Below, piece after piece: positions 24,638-33,139 of a stretch of 64,000 bases of DNA. The position numbers and the translations under genes are program-made. The notes beneath the pieces were generated by a model. That model did no database searches. It was given only the letters and a program-made list of their open reading frames with translations, and was not told the DNA's origin. Numbering within the stretch: position 1 is the first letter of the stretch; each line of letters opens with the position of its first letter. The DNA is taken from NCBI GenBank assembly GCA_937983105.1, contig CALKAM010000005.1:1-64000 (forward strand). Reading direction: 5' to 3'. The stretch comes from Planifilum sp021793745. GTDB lineage: Bacteria; Bacillota; Bacilli; Thermoactinomycetales; DSM-44946.

Positions 24638-25716
24638 TATTTGGTTTCCCCCTTCCACCGCAGAAACTCTTCCTTCTGCTCCTTCAGATCGGGCGTCATC
24701 TCGGTGTACACATCCTCAAAGACGTCGACGACAGCCCCCTTCGGCATAGCCTCCACCTTTTTGATCCCCTCGTTGATCTCCTCCAGCATCTCCTGTTCCG
24801 TCTGCTCTTCCTCCTGATCAGACCACAAACCCTTGCTCTCCAAAAACTTCCGGAAGCGCTTCAGCGGGTCCCGCTTCCTCCACTCTTCTTCCTCCTGCTT
24901 TTTCCGATAGCGGGAGGGGTCATCTCCGGCCATCGTATGGGTTCCCTGGCGGTACGTCACCGCTTCGATCAGCGTCGGTCCCTCTCCGCGGCGCGCCCGT
25001 TCCGCCGCCTCTTTCACTTCCCGGTACACGGCCAGGATGTCATTGCCGTCCACCCGCACGCCGTGAATATCGTAGGCCACCGCCTTCTGGGCGATGGTTT
25101 TGCTCTTCATCTGTTTGGAAAGCGGCACACTGATGGCATACTGGTTGTTTTGACAGAAGAAAATGGAGCGGGCGTTCATCACAGCCGCAAAGTTGAGCCC
25201 CTCGTGAAAATCCCCCTGGGATGTGGCACCGTCCCCGAACATCGCCATCGCCACCTTATCCTCTTCGCGGAGCTGGAATCCCCATCCGGCGCCGGCGGCA
25301 TGGAGCACCTGGGCGGCAATAATGATTTGCGGCGGGAACATGCTCACCCCTTCGGGAATCGTTCCGCCGCCGATCTGGCCGCGGGAATAGAGAAACACCT
25401 GGTGCAGGGGCAGCCCGTGATACATCGAGGCCCCCATATCCCGATAGCTGGGGAACAGCCAGTCATCCCTCCGAAGAGCGGCGATCGAACCGATCTGGCA
25501 AGCCTCTTGACCGGCCATCGGGGCGTAAAAACCCAACCTGCCCTGGCGGTTTAATTTGACCGCCCGTTGGTCGAAGATCCGAATCCGCAACATCCAGCGG
25601 TAGAAATCCTTCAATTCCTCATCGGACAACTCCGGAACCTCTTGATCCGGGTTGATCTCGCCTTCCTCATTTAAAATCTGCACCATATCAAAGGTTTGCT
25701 TCAGCTCAACGGCCAC
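24637..25716 (-). CDS. pdhA: pyruvate dehydrogenase E1 component, alpha subunit
   Basis: A 359-residue thiamine diphosphate enzyme subunit. Seen: MAGQEACQIGSIAAL near residue 67-81, the TPP/Mg motif GDGATSQGDFHEG from 161 to the CQNNQYA at 188-194, and the flexible loop THTMAGDDPSRYR that carries a regulatory serine in eukaryotes. It opens the four-gene pdh operon. The start is a GTG after GAGGGGTGAAGACTT. About 400 bp of AT-rich leader with two palindromes lie upstream. Confidence 0.97.
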   Translation of the reverse strand: MAVELKQTFDMVQILNEEGEINPDQEVPELSDEELKDFYRWMLRIRIFDQRAVKLNRQGRLGFYAPMAGQEACQIGSIAALRRDDWLFPSYRDMGASMYHGLPLHQVFLYSRGQIGGGTIPEGVSMFPPQIIIAAQVLHAAGAGWGFQLREEDKVAMAMFGDGATSQGDFHEGLNFAAVMNARSIFFCQNNQYAISVPLSKQMKSKTIAQKAVAYDIHGVRVDGNDILAVYREVKEAAERARRGEGPTLIEAVTYRQGTHTMAGDDPSRYRKKQEEEEWRKRDPLKRFRKFLESKGLWSDQEEEQTEQEMLEEINEGIKKVEAMPKGAVVDVFEDVYTEMTPDLKEQKEEFLRWKGETK

Positions 25717-25781
25717 AAGTCTTCACCCCTCTTCAGATCTTTCCCCCGAAAATGGGCTGGAAATGAAAAACAGTTCATCGT

Positions 25782-25814
25782 TTAGGATTCCTAACAACGG
25801 GAATCGGCATTCCC
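25782..25814. promoter_or_regulatory. two palindromes in the pdh leader
   Basis: TTAGGA-T-TCCTAA (25782-25794) and GGGAAT-CGGC-ATTCCC (25799-25814) lie side by side some 65-100 nt before pdhA. A candidate promoter further up reads TTTACA-N17-TACTGT on the minus strand near 25935-25965, so both would lie in the transcribed leader or near it. They could be operators for a pyruvate- or redox-sensing repressor. The rest of the 25717-26121 gap is AT-rich without a gene. Confidence 0.45.
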
Positions 25815-26121
25815 ACTCGCCGGCATTTTCTGGCGCGCCTCTGATGCAGAACAGTGATACAGTTTCGGGAAATGTATTTATACAGATTGTGCTGGAGGGC
25901 GGAATTTACTTATTATATAAGATAATACATCATATATAACAGTATCTCGAAAAGATTGTTTTGTAAACCGGAAAAGAAGATATTGGTCTATTTGCACTTC
26001 TTCGGAAACCGGATCATCGACCCTGCAGCCTTCCCCGGATCGGGCCGCATTGATAGTGGATCTCCGTCTCGGGGAATAAAAAAATAGAGTTGGATCGAAT
26101 CGAAAAAAAGGAGGTTTACCC

Positions 26122-26808
26122 ATGTGCGGCCGGTTCACTTTAACGGTCCCATTGGATGATCTGCGGCGACGCTTCTCCGCCTCGGCCGAAGCGTTTCTGG
26201 AGGACCGCCCCCGGTTCAACATCGCCCCCACCCAGCCCATTCCGGTGATCCGCCAGGAGGACGAGGGGCGGATGATCCGCGAAATGCGCTGGGGCTTGAT
26301 TCCCCGCTGGGCGAAGGAGGCATCCATCGGCCAGCGGATGATCAACGCCCGGAGCGAAACCCTGACGGAAAAACCCTCCTTTCGACCGCTCCTCTACCGG
26401 CACCGCTGCCTGATTCCCGCCGACGGCTATTACGAATGGGCCAAAACCGAAACCGGGAAAAAACAGCCCTATCGCATCGTGATCGGTGACGGGGAACTGT
26501 TCGCCTTCGCCGGACTGTGGGACCGTTGGTTCTCCCCGGATGGGAAAGCCGTCGACTCCTTCACCGTCATCACCACACAGGCCAACGAGAAGTTATCCCG
26601 CATCCACCACCGGATGCCCGTCATCCTGCCCCGGTCCGCGGAAGCGATCTGGTTGGATCCGGAGGTGAAAAGCCCGAAACTCCTCCAGGAGCTGTTGGTC
26701 CCCTACCCCGACGATCTCACCCGCTACTACCCCGTCAGCACCCTGGTCAATTCGCCCCGCAACGACAGCCGGGCCTGCATCCGGCCGGTGGAAGGGGTCG
26801 ATCCATAA
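26122..26808 (+). CDS. SRAP-domain protein (YedK/HMCES family)
   Basis: A 228-residue protein of the SOS-response-associated peptidase family, which shields abasic sites in single-stranded DNA by a covalent bond through Cys2. Seen: the MCGRFT start with Cys2, NIAPTQ at 33-38, MRWGLIPRWAK, the NARSET motif, the acid GYYEW (Glu105) and the HHRMPVIL stretch with the conserved His near 162. All catalytic residues are present. The ATG follows AAGGAGGTTTACCC. It is likely a single gene. Confidence 0.95.
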   Translation: MCGRFTLTVPLDDLRRRFSASAEAFLEDRPRFNIAPTQPIPVIRQEDEGRMIREMRWGLIPRWAKEASIGQRMINARSETLTEKPSFRPLLYRHRCLIPADGYYEWAKTETGKKQPYRIVIGDGELFAFAGLWDRWFSPDGKAVDSFTVITTQANEKLSRIHHRMPVILPRSAEAIWLDPEVKSPKLLQELLVPYPDDLTRYYPVSTLVNSPRNDSRACIRPVEGVDP

Positions 26809-26899
26809 ACCCGTCCCTTGTTGTATAATGATGGCGGATTTCAACCAAACCATCCGCCCGCCGGCCGGCGGGACTCTGAACGGGAAGCGGGGAAGACCG

Positions 26900-27865
26900 A
26901 TGGCATCGAAATCGTCAAAAACCCCCCTTCGGTGGGGAGAAAAGCGATATCACACGTGGAATTACCATCTGCGCCAAACCTACGGGCAGAAGGTGTTCAA
27001 AGTCCCCCTGGACGGCGGCTTCACCTGTCCCAACCGGGACGGTACCGTCGCCATCGGAGGCTGCACCTTTTGCAGCGCCCGGGGATCGGGAGATTTCGCC
27101 GGGAATCGCCGCGATGATCTGGTCCAACAGTTCCGGACCGTGCGCGACCGGATGCATCAAAAGTGGCCGAAGGCGAAATATATCGGATATTTCCAGGCCT
27201 TCAGCAACACCTACGCTCCGGCGACAACCCTCCGGCCCATGTACGAAACCACCCTGGAACAGGAGGGGGTGGTGGGCCTGTCCATCGCCACCCGCCCCGA
27301 TTGTCTGCCCGAGGACGTGGTAGAACTCCTGGCGGAACTCAATCAGCAGACCGATCTCTGGGTGGAACTGGGTCTGCAAACGATCCACGACGAAACCTCC
27401 CGCCTGATCAACCGCGGCCACGATTACGCCTGCTTCCTCGAAGGGGTGGAAAAGCTGCGCCGCCACGGAATCCGCACCTGCGCCCACATCATCTTCGGTC
27501 TGCCCGGCGAAGACGAGGAAATGATGATGGAAACGGCCCGGGCCTGCGCCGCCATGGATATCCAGGGCATCAAAATCCACCTGCTCCACCTGTTGAAAAA
27601 CACGCCGATGGTGAAACAGTATGAGGCGGGACTGCTCCGCTTTTTGGACCGGGAGACCTATGTCCGCCTGGTGGTGGATACCCTGGAAATCCTCCCCCCG
27701 GACATGGTGATTCACCGATTGACTGGAGACGGTCCCCGGGACCTGTTGATCGGTCCCCGGTGGAGCCTCAAAAAGTGGGAAGTGCTGAATGCGATCGATG
27801 ACGAACTGAAAAGGCGCAACTCCTGTCAGGGAAAAAAATATCCGGCCGAAGCTGCGCCGCAGTGA
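26900..27865 (+). CDS. mnmL: TIGR01212-type radical SAM protein (YtqA-like, tRNA wobble modification)
   Basis: A 321-residue radical SAM enzyme. The cluster cysteines are Cys43, Cys55 and Cys58 (CPNRDGTVAIGGCTFC), followed by YFQAFSNTYAP, SIATRPDCLPEDVV and HIIFGLPGE. The B. subtilis relative YtqA has been tied to wobble uridine 34 modification (changing carboxymethylaminomethyl to aminomethyl), upstream of the methyltransferase encoded next. The ATG at 26900 has a modest GGGGAAG site. A TATAAT sits at about 26822-26827, so the longer frame beginning at 26828 would have no leader and is not used here. Confidence 0.88.
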   Translation: MASKSSKTPLRWGEKRYHTWNYHLRQTYGQKVFKVPLDGGFTCPNRDGTVAIGGCTFCSARGSGDFAGNRRDDLVQQFRTVRDRMHQKWPKAKYIGYFQAFSNTYAPATTLRPMYETTLEQEGVVGLSIATRPDCLPEDVVELLAELNQQTDLWVELGLQTIHDETSRLINRGHDYACFLEGVEKLRRHGIRTCAHIIFGLPGEDEEMMMETARACAAMDIQGIKIHLLHLLKNTPMVKQYEAGLLRFLDRETYVRLVVDTLEILPPDMVIHRLTGDGPRDLLIGPRWSLKKWEVLNAIDDELKRRNSCQGKKYPAEAAPQ

Positions 27866-27908
27866 TACGGCAAAGCCGCAGGCGAAAACAGCCTTTTCTC
27901 AAATCCGC

Positions 27909-27953
27909 AAAAGGAGGTTTGCGACTCTCCGCCGCCGGCGGAGAGCATCCACC
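27909..27953 (+). promoter_or_regulatory. ribosome site held off its start codon by a perfect hairpin
   Basis: AAAAGGAGG (27909-27917) is the only good ribosome site, yet the ATG is 36 nt on. Between them CTCTCCGCC-GCC-GGCGGAGAG (27925-27945) forms a 9-bp stem that would bring site and start together when folded. Confidence 0.65.
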
Positions 27954-28532
27954 ATGGTTCTCCCTTCGATCCTGTCCTTCTCCAAACAACTGATCCAGCA
28001 GGCGGTCCATCCCGGCGACACGGCCCTGGACGCCACCGTCGGCAACGGCCACGACACGCTTTTCCTCGCCGAAAAGGTCGGATCCTCCGGCCGCGTCTAC
28101 GCCTTTGATATCCAGCCCGAAGCGATCCACATCGCCCGTCGTCGGCTGGAGTCGGCCCGCTTGGAGGAGCGGGTTACCCTTTTTACGGAGAGCCATCACC
28201 GGATGGCCGAATTATTGCCCGAAGATGTGCAGGGTCGGATCCGGGGAGCGATGTTCAACCTCGGCTATCTGCCCCATGGGGACCCTTCGATCATTACCCG
28301 GCCCGAAACCACCGTACCCGCCCTGGAGGCCGCCACTCAACTCCTGGCCCCCGGAGGGATGATGACCGTCGTCCTCTACACCGGCCACCCCGGAGGCCAG
28401 GACGAGGCGGACGCGGTGATCCGGTGGGCCCAAGGGCTCGACCCCAACCGGTTTCAGACGATGTGGGTCCAGTTGCCCAACCGGAACTGCGCCCCTTCCC
28501 TCCTCGCCGTAGAGAAGCGATCCAAAACATAA
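27954..28532 (+). CDS. mnmM: class I SAM-dependent methyltransferase (YtqB-like, MnmM)
   Basis: A 192-residue methyltransferase of the former rRNA_methylase group. Seen: the SAM site ALDATVGNGHDTLFLAEKVG near 24-43, the acidic FDIQPEAIH at the end of strand 2, and NLGYLPHGD, a conserved catalytic-pocket motif. YtqB was shown to methylate aminomethyl-2-thiouridine at tRNA position 34, so together with the radical SAM gene just upstream it forms a wobble-modification pair. Relatives begin at the same place (LPSILSFSKQLI). Its ribosome site is unusual and is listed separately. Confidence 0.9.
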   Translation: MVLPSILSFSKQLIQQAVHPGDTALDATVGNGHDTLFLAEKVGSSGRVYAFDIQPEAIHIARRRLESARLEERVTLFTESHHRMAELLPEDVQGRIRGAMFNLGYLPHGDPSIITRPETTVPALEAATQLLAPGGMMTVVLYTGHPGGQDEADAVIRWAQGLDPNRFQTMWVQLPNRNCAPSLLAVEKRSKT

Positions 28533-28562
28533 AACCGACCCGGGATTTGTTCCCGGGTCGGT
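28531..28562. terminator. bidirectional hairpin between mnmM and the lipoprotein gene
   Basis: ACCGACCCGGGA and TCCCGGGTCGGT around TTTGT. On the minus strand it is followed by TTTT; on the plus strand the following bases are GTTGT, so it is better as the end of the lipoprotein gene at 28579. Confidence 0.8.
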
Positions 28563-28578
28563 GTTGTATATCCATGCC

Positions 28579-29433
28579 TTACTTCGCTTCCTCCGGCACG
28601 GTGATGGTTCCGTCGAATTCGCCCTTCAGATCGATGTCCATGTTTTGCACCACATCGATCTCGAAGCCCTCGATTTTGATGGTCATTGTAATGGTTTGTT
28701 CCATCTTTTTCTGTTGGAAGTTGTTTTCATCGATCCAAACCTTTTGGGTGTATTCGTCCACTTTGATGTCATCTTCGCTGACGGAGAGACCGAGCTGCTG
28801 CAGCTGGGGCTCCATGCCGGAACGAAGGGCCTCGGTCAGCTGTTTCACGGTTTCCGGATCATTCTCCTCCGTCATTTTCACGTCGATCACATAGGCGCCG
28901 TCTTCTTTGCTCATCTTCAGGGAATCATCCTGCGATTCACCCTGGAACTTTTCAACGAGCTGGGCCAGCTGCTCCAGTGTCTCGTTGGGCGTTTGTCCCC
29001 CCATTTGAGACATGTCGACCCCTTCCAATTGCCCCTTGACCCAGCCGCCCGTGTCGGTCTTTTGGTAGAGCATATTGTCGACCATGTACATTTCCATGGG
29101 CATCTCTTGCCCTTCCATTTCCATGGACCCCTTCATACGCATGGCCATGGGATCGGTGGTCATATCCATATCCATCTTAAAGGTTTGTTCCACTTCCTGC
29201 TTCTGTCCATTCATATCCACGGACAGGGTCTGGGTTCCGTTGACCGCGTAGCTGAGCCCGTTGACCTCCTCCAGCGCCTTTTCCGCTTCCTTCAAGACGT
29301 CCCGCATGCTCAGATCTTTCTTTTCCGCATTTTCGGCATCCGCCGATCCCTGGTCCGCGGAATTACCGCAACCCGCAACCATCAGCGCTGCCATAATCAA
29401 TAAAATAAAAAAAGGACGCACGATTCGTTTCAC
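28579..29433 (-). CDS. lipoprotein, DUF6612-like
   Basis: A 284-residue exported lipoprotein: signal peptide with lipobox MVAGC at about residues 13-17, then an acidic spacer and a repeating beta-rich domain very rich in Met, Asp and Glu (MDMTTDPMAMRMKGSMEMEGQ). The layout (strands that alternate substrate-like segments, ending in FDGTITVPEEAK) resembles DUF6612 and LppX-like carriers, which bind lipids in other bacteria. The role here is not known. The start is a GTG at 29433 with GGAGGGAG 8 nt upstream. Confidence 0.8.
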   Translation of the reverse strand: MKRIVRPFFILLIMAALMVAGCGNSADQGSADAENAEKKDLSMRDVLKEAEKALEEVNGLSYAVNGTQTLSVDMNGQKQEVEQTFKMDMDMTTDPMAMRMKGSMEMEGQEMPMEMYMVDNMLYQKTDTGGWVKGQLEGVDMSQMGGQTPNETLEQLAQLVEKFQGESQDDSLKMSKEDGAYVIDVKMTEENDPETVKQLTEALRSGMEPQLQQLGLSVSEDDIKVDEYTQKVWIDENNFQQKKMEQTITMTIKIEGFEIDVVQNMDIDLKGEFDGTITVPEEAK

Positions 29434-29517
29434 AACTACGTCTCCCTCCACCATGGTTTTGCCTCGATTGAGTGAGTTTGCCGGAAGCTACCAAGGCTTT
29501 TCCCACCCGTGAGGTCA

Positions 29518-29546
29518 ATTATAGCCTACGCCGTTAAAATTGTCCA
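29518..29546 (-). promoter_or_regulatory. promoter of the lipoprotein gene
   Basis: On the minus strand TGGACA, 17 nt, TATAAT, about 85 nt before the GTG. One mismatch in the -35 box and none in the -10. Confidence 0.75.
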
Positions 29547-29655
29547 TGCTTCAGCGAAGGAAGGCCTCGAAAAAAAGAAAAAAGTTGTAAAGTCTTCTGC
29601 TATAGAAAATAAATAATAATACTAAAGAACTATTTTCGCTGCTTTTTTCAAGGAA

Positions 29656-29684
29656 ACAAAAACATCTTCCGTCAGGAAGATGTT
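29656..29684 (-). terminator. intrinsic terminator of the S1-domain gene
   Basis: AACATCTTCC and GGAAGATGTT around GTCA, followed on the minus strand by TTTTTG. It is 35 nt after the gene. Confidence 0.9.
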
Positions 29685-29718
29685 GCAGTCGAACCCATAA
29701 CCATCCTTTTCCGCTTCG

Positions 29719-30084
29719 TCAGCGCTTTTTCTGCTTGGCAGCCAGGGCGCTCAGGCGCTCTTCACTACTTTTCATAAATTTTTTCATCATATCTTCAAAG
29801 TCGGCGGGACCTCTGCGGCCGCGACGGTCTCCCCGCTGCGGACGATCATCGCTCAAGGCCTTGATCGAAAGCGAAATTTTACCGGGCGGTTCGACAGAAA
29901 GGACCTTCGCCTTCACCACATCCCCCACCGACAGCTCATCCTCCACTTTCTCCACATACTTGGTGGAGATTTGGGAAATGTGGATCAAACCCGTCTCTCC
30001 CGTCTCCAGTTTGACGAAAGCGCCGAAGGGTTTGATGGCCACCACTTCACCGCTGACGATGGCACCTTCCGTTACCTTGCTCAT
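29719..30084 (-). CDS. S1 RNA-binding domain protein (YugI/GSP13-like)
   Basis: A 121-residue RNA-binding protein. One S1 domain fills residues 4-75 (GAIVSGEVVAIKPFGAFVKL, LIHISQIS, VGDVVKAKVLSV, KISLSIKAL); a basic RGDRRGRRG patch and a helical tail follow. Homologues such as GSP13 bind the ribosome or RNA under stress. It starts at an ATG after AAGGTAACGG-like purine sequence and shares its control region with the divergent pckA gene. Confidence 0.92.
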   Translation of the reverse strand: MSKVTEGAIVSGEVVAIKPFGAFVKLETGETGLIHISQISTKYVEKVEDELSVGDVVKAKVLSVEPPGKISLSIKALSDDRPQRGDRRGRRGPADFEDMMKKFMKSSEERLSALAAKQKKR

Positions 30085-30183
30085 TCAAACACTCCCGATG
30101 TGATATTCATTCTGTATGAAGATACCATTAATCTGTCCCCAAGTCAATGGGCAAAATAGCCATGGGCGCTGAATGCATCCGCT

Positions 30184-30211
30184 TTCACCATGCATATATA
30201 TATGTTATACT
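30184..30211 (+). promoter_or_regulatory. promoter of pckA
   Basis: TTCACC, 16 nt of AT-rich spacer, TATACT, about 70 nt before pckA. The -35 box has two mismatches, suggesting need for an activator or modest strength. Confidence 0.6.
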
Positions 30212-30282
30212 TTTTGCGTGTGAAACCGTCCATGGAGACTCATATTTACCGAATTCTGATAACTGGAGGCAGGGTTGAACCG

Positions 30283-31863
30283 ATGAGCACCCCGATACAT
30301 GTTACCACGCGCCATGATCCGTTTTCATTTAATCACAGGAATCGGAATCTTCCCGTGCCGGCACTGGTGGAAGCGGCGCTGGCTCGCGGAGAAGCCATCC
30401 TGACCCGGGAAGGGGCTCTTCGCGCCGTCACCGGAAAGTACACCGGACGCTCGCCCAAGGATAAATTCCTGGTCGACGAGCCTTCCGTCCGGGGGAAGAT
30501 CGACTGGGGACCCGTCAATCAGCCGATGGATCCCGAGGTCTTCGATCGGCTGTATCAGCGGGTCATGGATTACATGGAGCAGCGACAGCCCTTCATCTTC
30601 GACGGATTTGCGGGCGCCGATCCCAAACACCGTCTACCCATCCGCGTGATCAATGAGCTGGCTTGGCACAACCTCTTTATCCGGCAGTTGCTGATCCGCC
30701 CCACCGAAGAGGAGCTGGCCGAACACCAGCCGGAGTTGACGCTGATCGTCGCCCCCGGCTTTCAGGCGGATCCCGAGCGGGATGGAACCCGTTCCGAGAC
30801 CTTTATCGCCGTCAGCCTGGAACGGGGGCTGATCCTGATCGGAGGCACCTATTACGCCGGCGAAATGAAAAAGTCCATATTCAGTGTGATGAACTATCTG
30901 CTGCCGGAAAAAGGGGTTCTGCCCATGCACTGCTCCGCCAACATCGGGAAGAGCGGGGACGTCGCCCTCTTCTTCGGCCTGTCCGGCACGGGGAAAACCA
31001 CCCTGTCCGCCGACCCCGAGCGGCGGCTGATCGGCGATGACGAACACGGATGGTCCGATCGCGGGATCTTCAACATCGAAGGGGGCTGTTACGCGAAATG
31101 CATCGGCTTGTCCCGGGAGAAGGAACCGCAGATTTGGAGCGCCATCCGCTTCGGTTCCGTCCTGGAAAATGTGATGCTGGATGATCAGCGCAACCCCCTC
31201 TATGACCGAAACGATATCACGGAAAACACCCGGGCGGCCTATCCCGTCGATTACATCCCCGCCTCCGTCATACCGGGAGTCGCCGGTCACCCGCAGGTGA
31301 TCCTCTTCCTGACCGCCGATGCCTCCGGCGTCCTCCCGCCGATTGCCCGCTTGACGCCGGAACAGGCGATGTACCACTTCCTTTCGGGGTACACCAGCAA
31401 ACTGGCGGGGACCGAACGGGGGATCCTGGAACCGGAGGCGACCTTCTCCGCTTGCTTCGGCGCCCCCTTCCTCCCGCGTCCGGCCCTGGTCTATGCGGAG
31501 ATGCTGGGGAAAAAGATCGCCGAGCATGGTGTCCGGGTCTACCTGGTAAATACCGGCTGGACCGGCGGTCCCTACGGCGTCGGGGAACGGGTTAAACTGG
31601 CCTATACCCGGAATATGGTCCGGGCAGCCATCAATGGGGATCTGGAAAACGTGCCGATGACGCCCGATCCCATTTTCCAGGTGGCCGTCCCCGAATCCTG
31701 TCCGGATGTCCCGAAAGAGATTCTCCATCCGCGAAACACCTGGAGCGATCCGCAGCAATACGACCAGAAGGCTTTGGAACTGGCCCGGCGATTCCAGGAG
31801 AACTTCTCCAAGTTCAAAGATATTCCGCGGACGATCCGCGATGCGGGTCCCCGGATCGATTGA
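30283..31863 (+). CDS. pckA: phosphoenolpyruvate carboxykinase (ATP)
   Basis: A 526-residue enzyme that turns oxaloacetate into PEP with ATP, the entry step of gluconeogenesis. Seen: the kinase-1a P-loop GLSGTGKTTLSAD near 228-240, the metal site DDEHGWSD, GGCYAKCIGLS and LVNTGWTGGPYGVG. All key residues are present. The start at 30283 is in place by similarity, with GGAGG 14 nt upstream; the longer frame back to 30190 runs into the promoter. A single gene with its own terminator. Confidence 0.97.
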   Translation: MSTPIHVTTRHDPFSFNHRNRNLPVPALVEAALARGEAILTREGALRAVTGKYTGRSPKDKFLVDEPSVRGKIDWGPVNQPMDPEVFDRLYQRVMDYMEQRQPFIFDGFAGADPKHRLPIRVINELAWHNLFIRQLLIRPTEEELAEHQPELTLIVAPGFQADPERDGTRSETFIAVSLERGLILIGGTYYAGEMKKSIFSVMNYLLPEKGVLPMHCSANIGKSGDVALFFGLSGTGKTTLSADPERRLIGDDEHGWSDRGIFNIEGGCYAKCIGLSREKEPQIWSAIRFGSVLENVMLDDQRNPLYDRNDITENTRAAYPVDYIPASVIPGVAGHPQVILFLTADASGVLPPIARLTPEQAMYHFLSGYTSKLAGTERGILEPEATFSACFGAPFLPRPALVYAEMLGKKIAEHGVRVYLVNTGWTGGPYGVGERVKLAYTRNMVRAAINGDLENVPMTPDPIFQVAVPESCPDVPKEILHPRNTWSDPQQYDQKALELARRFQENFSKFKDIPRTIRDAGPRID

Positions 31864-31887
31864 CAAGAAATGGCGATGAGCGCGCAC

Positions 31888-31914
31888 GTCCTCCCGCCTC
31901 GGGAGGACTTTTTG
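31888..31914 (+). terminator. intrinsic terminator of pckA
   Basis: GTCCTCCCG-CCT-CGGGAGGAC followed by TTTTTG, 25 nt after the stop. The next 130 bp hold nothing recognisable. Confidence 0.92.
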
Positions 31915-32051
31915 ATTTCCCCCAAAACGCGATAGGGCTTTCCACCACAGTCCATCAGCAGGGCCTCCGGTAAAATCCTTCAAGAGATCCACGAGCCTCC
32001 CGCTCCCTATGGACACCGCCCCCGCCCCGATCCATTCGACCGTAAACCCGT

Positions 32052-32078
32052 AAAAAAGCGGGCCCTGCAGGCCCGCTT
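32052..32078 (-). terminator. intrinsic terminator of the Mn-catalase gene
   Basis: AAGCGGGCC and GGCCCGCTT around CTGCA, with TTTTTT on the minus strand, 12 nt after the gene. Confidence 0.9.
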
Positions 32079-32089
32079 TGCGAAAGGCA

Positions 32090-32974
32090 TTAAATATTTT
32101 GCATGAGCTTTTTGGCCATCTCCTCGATGTCCTCGGCGGAAACGCCCGGCGCGTACTCCTCGGGAACCGCCTCCAGGTCGGGCATTTCACCGCCGGCCGG
32201 AGGCCCGTCCACCACCTCCAGGACGCTGCCGTCATCGGGATGAGTTCCCTTCCAGATCTTGGCGATGTCCTTATAATCTTCCGGGCTGAACCGGTAGAGC
32301 CAGCGGTGCATTCCTTGCTCTTCAAACTTTCGCGCTTCAGGGAACTTGCTGTTATCCAGGTTGGGGATGGGGAGCATCTTGGTCATGTCGACGCCGGTCA
32401 AGGTGTACAGCGCCTTGGCGTAGGCGAGTGCGTGGACGCCACCGCGCACCAGGAGGTACCCGACCATTTCACGGGCGACCGGGTTATCGGTCATTTCGTA
32501 CACCCGCATCTTCTGGGTACGGGCGCCGCACTCCAGGAAGAAGTTATGGAGCAGGTCCAAAACCAGGTTCCCGCTGTTGAACACGTAATCCCCGTTCCAG
32601 GGTTGCTGCATCGAGTTGGCCACCGTCGCCGTCTGTCCGGTAGCGATGAAGTGATGCGTGTTGCGCAGGTCCTTGGCCACCTTGAGGCGGGCGTTGCCCT
32701 CATCCTTGGTGGAACCGGTGACGCAGAGATTGATCGTGTGAGCCACCAATTCGATGTGGCCGATCTCCTCGGTGGCGATATTGGAAATCAAATCATAGTA
32801 AGGCTTCAGCTTTTTGCGCTCGCGGAAGTTGAAGGACTGGTACATATAGTTCATCAAGGTGGACATTTCACCGAAGCGACCCCCGAGGAGCTCCTGTACC
32901 GCCGCACCGGCGTTGGGGTCGGCTTCCTTCGGCTTGGGAAGTTCCACCTGCAGACGGTTGATACGTAAGAACAT
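32090..32974 (-). CDS. manganese catalase
   Basis: A 294-residue four-helix-bundle catalase that destroys hydrogen peroxide at a di-manganese centre. Seen: ligand regions QELLGGRFGEMSTLMNYMYQ and ATEEIGHIELVAHTI (Glu and His ligands), and later FLECGARTQKMRVYEMTDNPVAREMVGYLLVRGGVH with the second Glu/His pair. The acidic C-terminal tail (~250-294) is longer than in the spore coat version CotJC, so this is more like cytoplasmic YdbD. The start at 32974 has GGAGGGG 9 nt upstream. A PerR-like box lies in front of it. Confidence 0.95.
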   Translation of the reverse strand: MFLRINRLQVELPKPKEADPNAGAAVQELLGGRFGEMSTLMNYMYQSFNFRERKKLKPYYDLISNIATEEIGHIELVAHTINLCVTGSTKDEGNARLKVAKDLRNTHHFIATGQTATVANSMQQPWNGDYVFNSGNLVLDLLHNFFLECGARTQKMRVYEMTDNPVAREMVGYLLVRGGVHALAYAKALYTLTGVDMTKMLPIPNLDNSKFPEARKFEEQGMHRWLYRFSPEDYKDIAKIWKGTHPDDGSVLEVVDGPPAGGEMPDLEAVPEEYAPGVSAEDIEEMAKKLMQNI

Positions 32975-33103
32975 AACAGATACCCCTCCTGCTGGAAATA
33001 ATGGATACGCGATGGGACGGCCGTCTCCGACATCGCAGGGACGTTGGGGGAAAAGCGCTTTTCCTTCTGTCGGACTTCTTTTGGACAACCCCTGCATGTT
33101 AGA

Positions 33104-33132
33104 GTTTATCATGAGTATCAGATGATAGTCAA
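33104..33132 (-). promoter_or_regulatory. promoter of the Mn-catalase gene
   Basis: On the minus strand TTGACT (33132-33127), 16-17 nt, then GATAAAC as -10. The spacer carries an inverted pair TATCAT/ATGATA. Confidence 0.7.
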
Positions 33133-33139
33133 TACTATT

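Noticed and set aside
30634..32325. A 563-codon open frame on the minus strand across pckA
   Set aside because: It is the shadow of pckA, whose motifs and codon use are clear. The minus frame has no ribosome site and a Gly/Arg/Pro-type composition.
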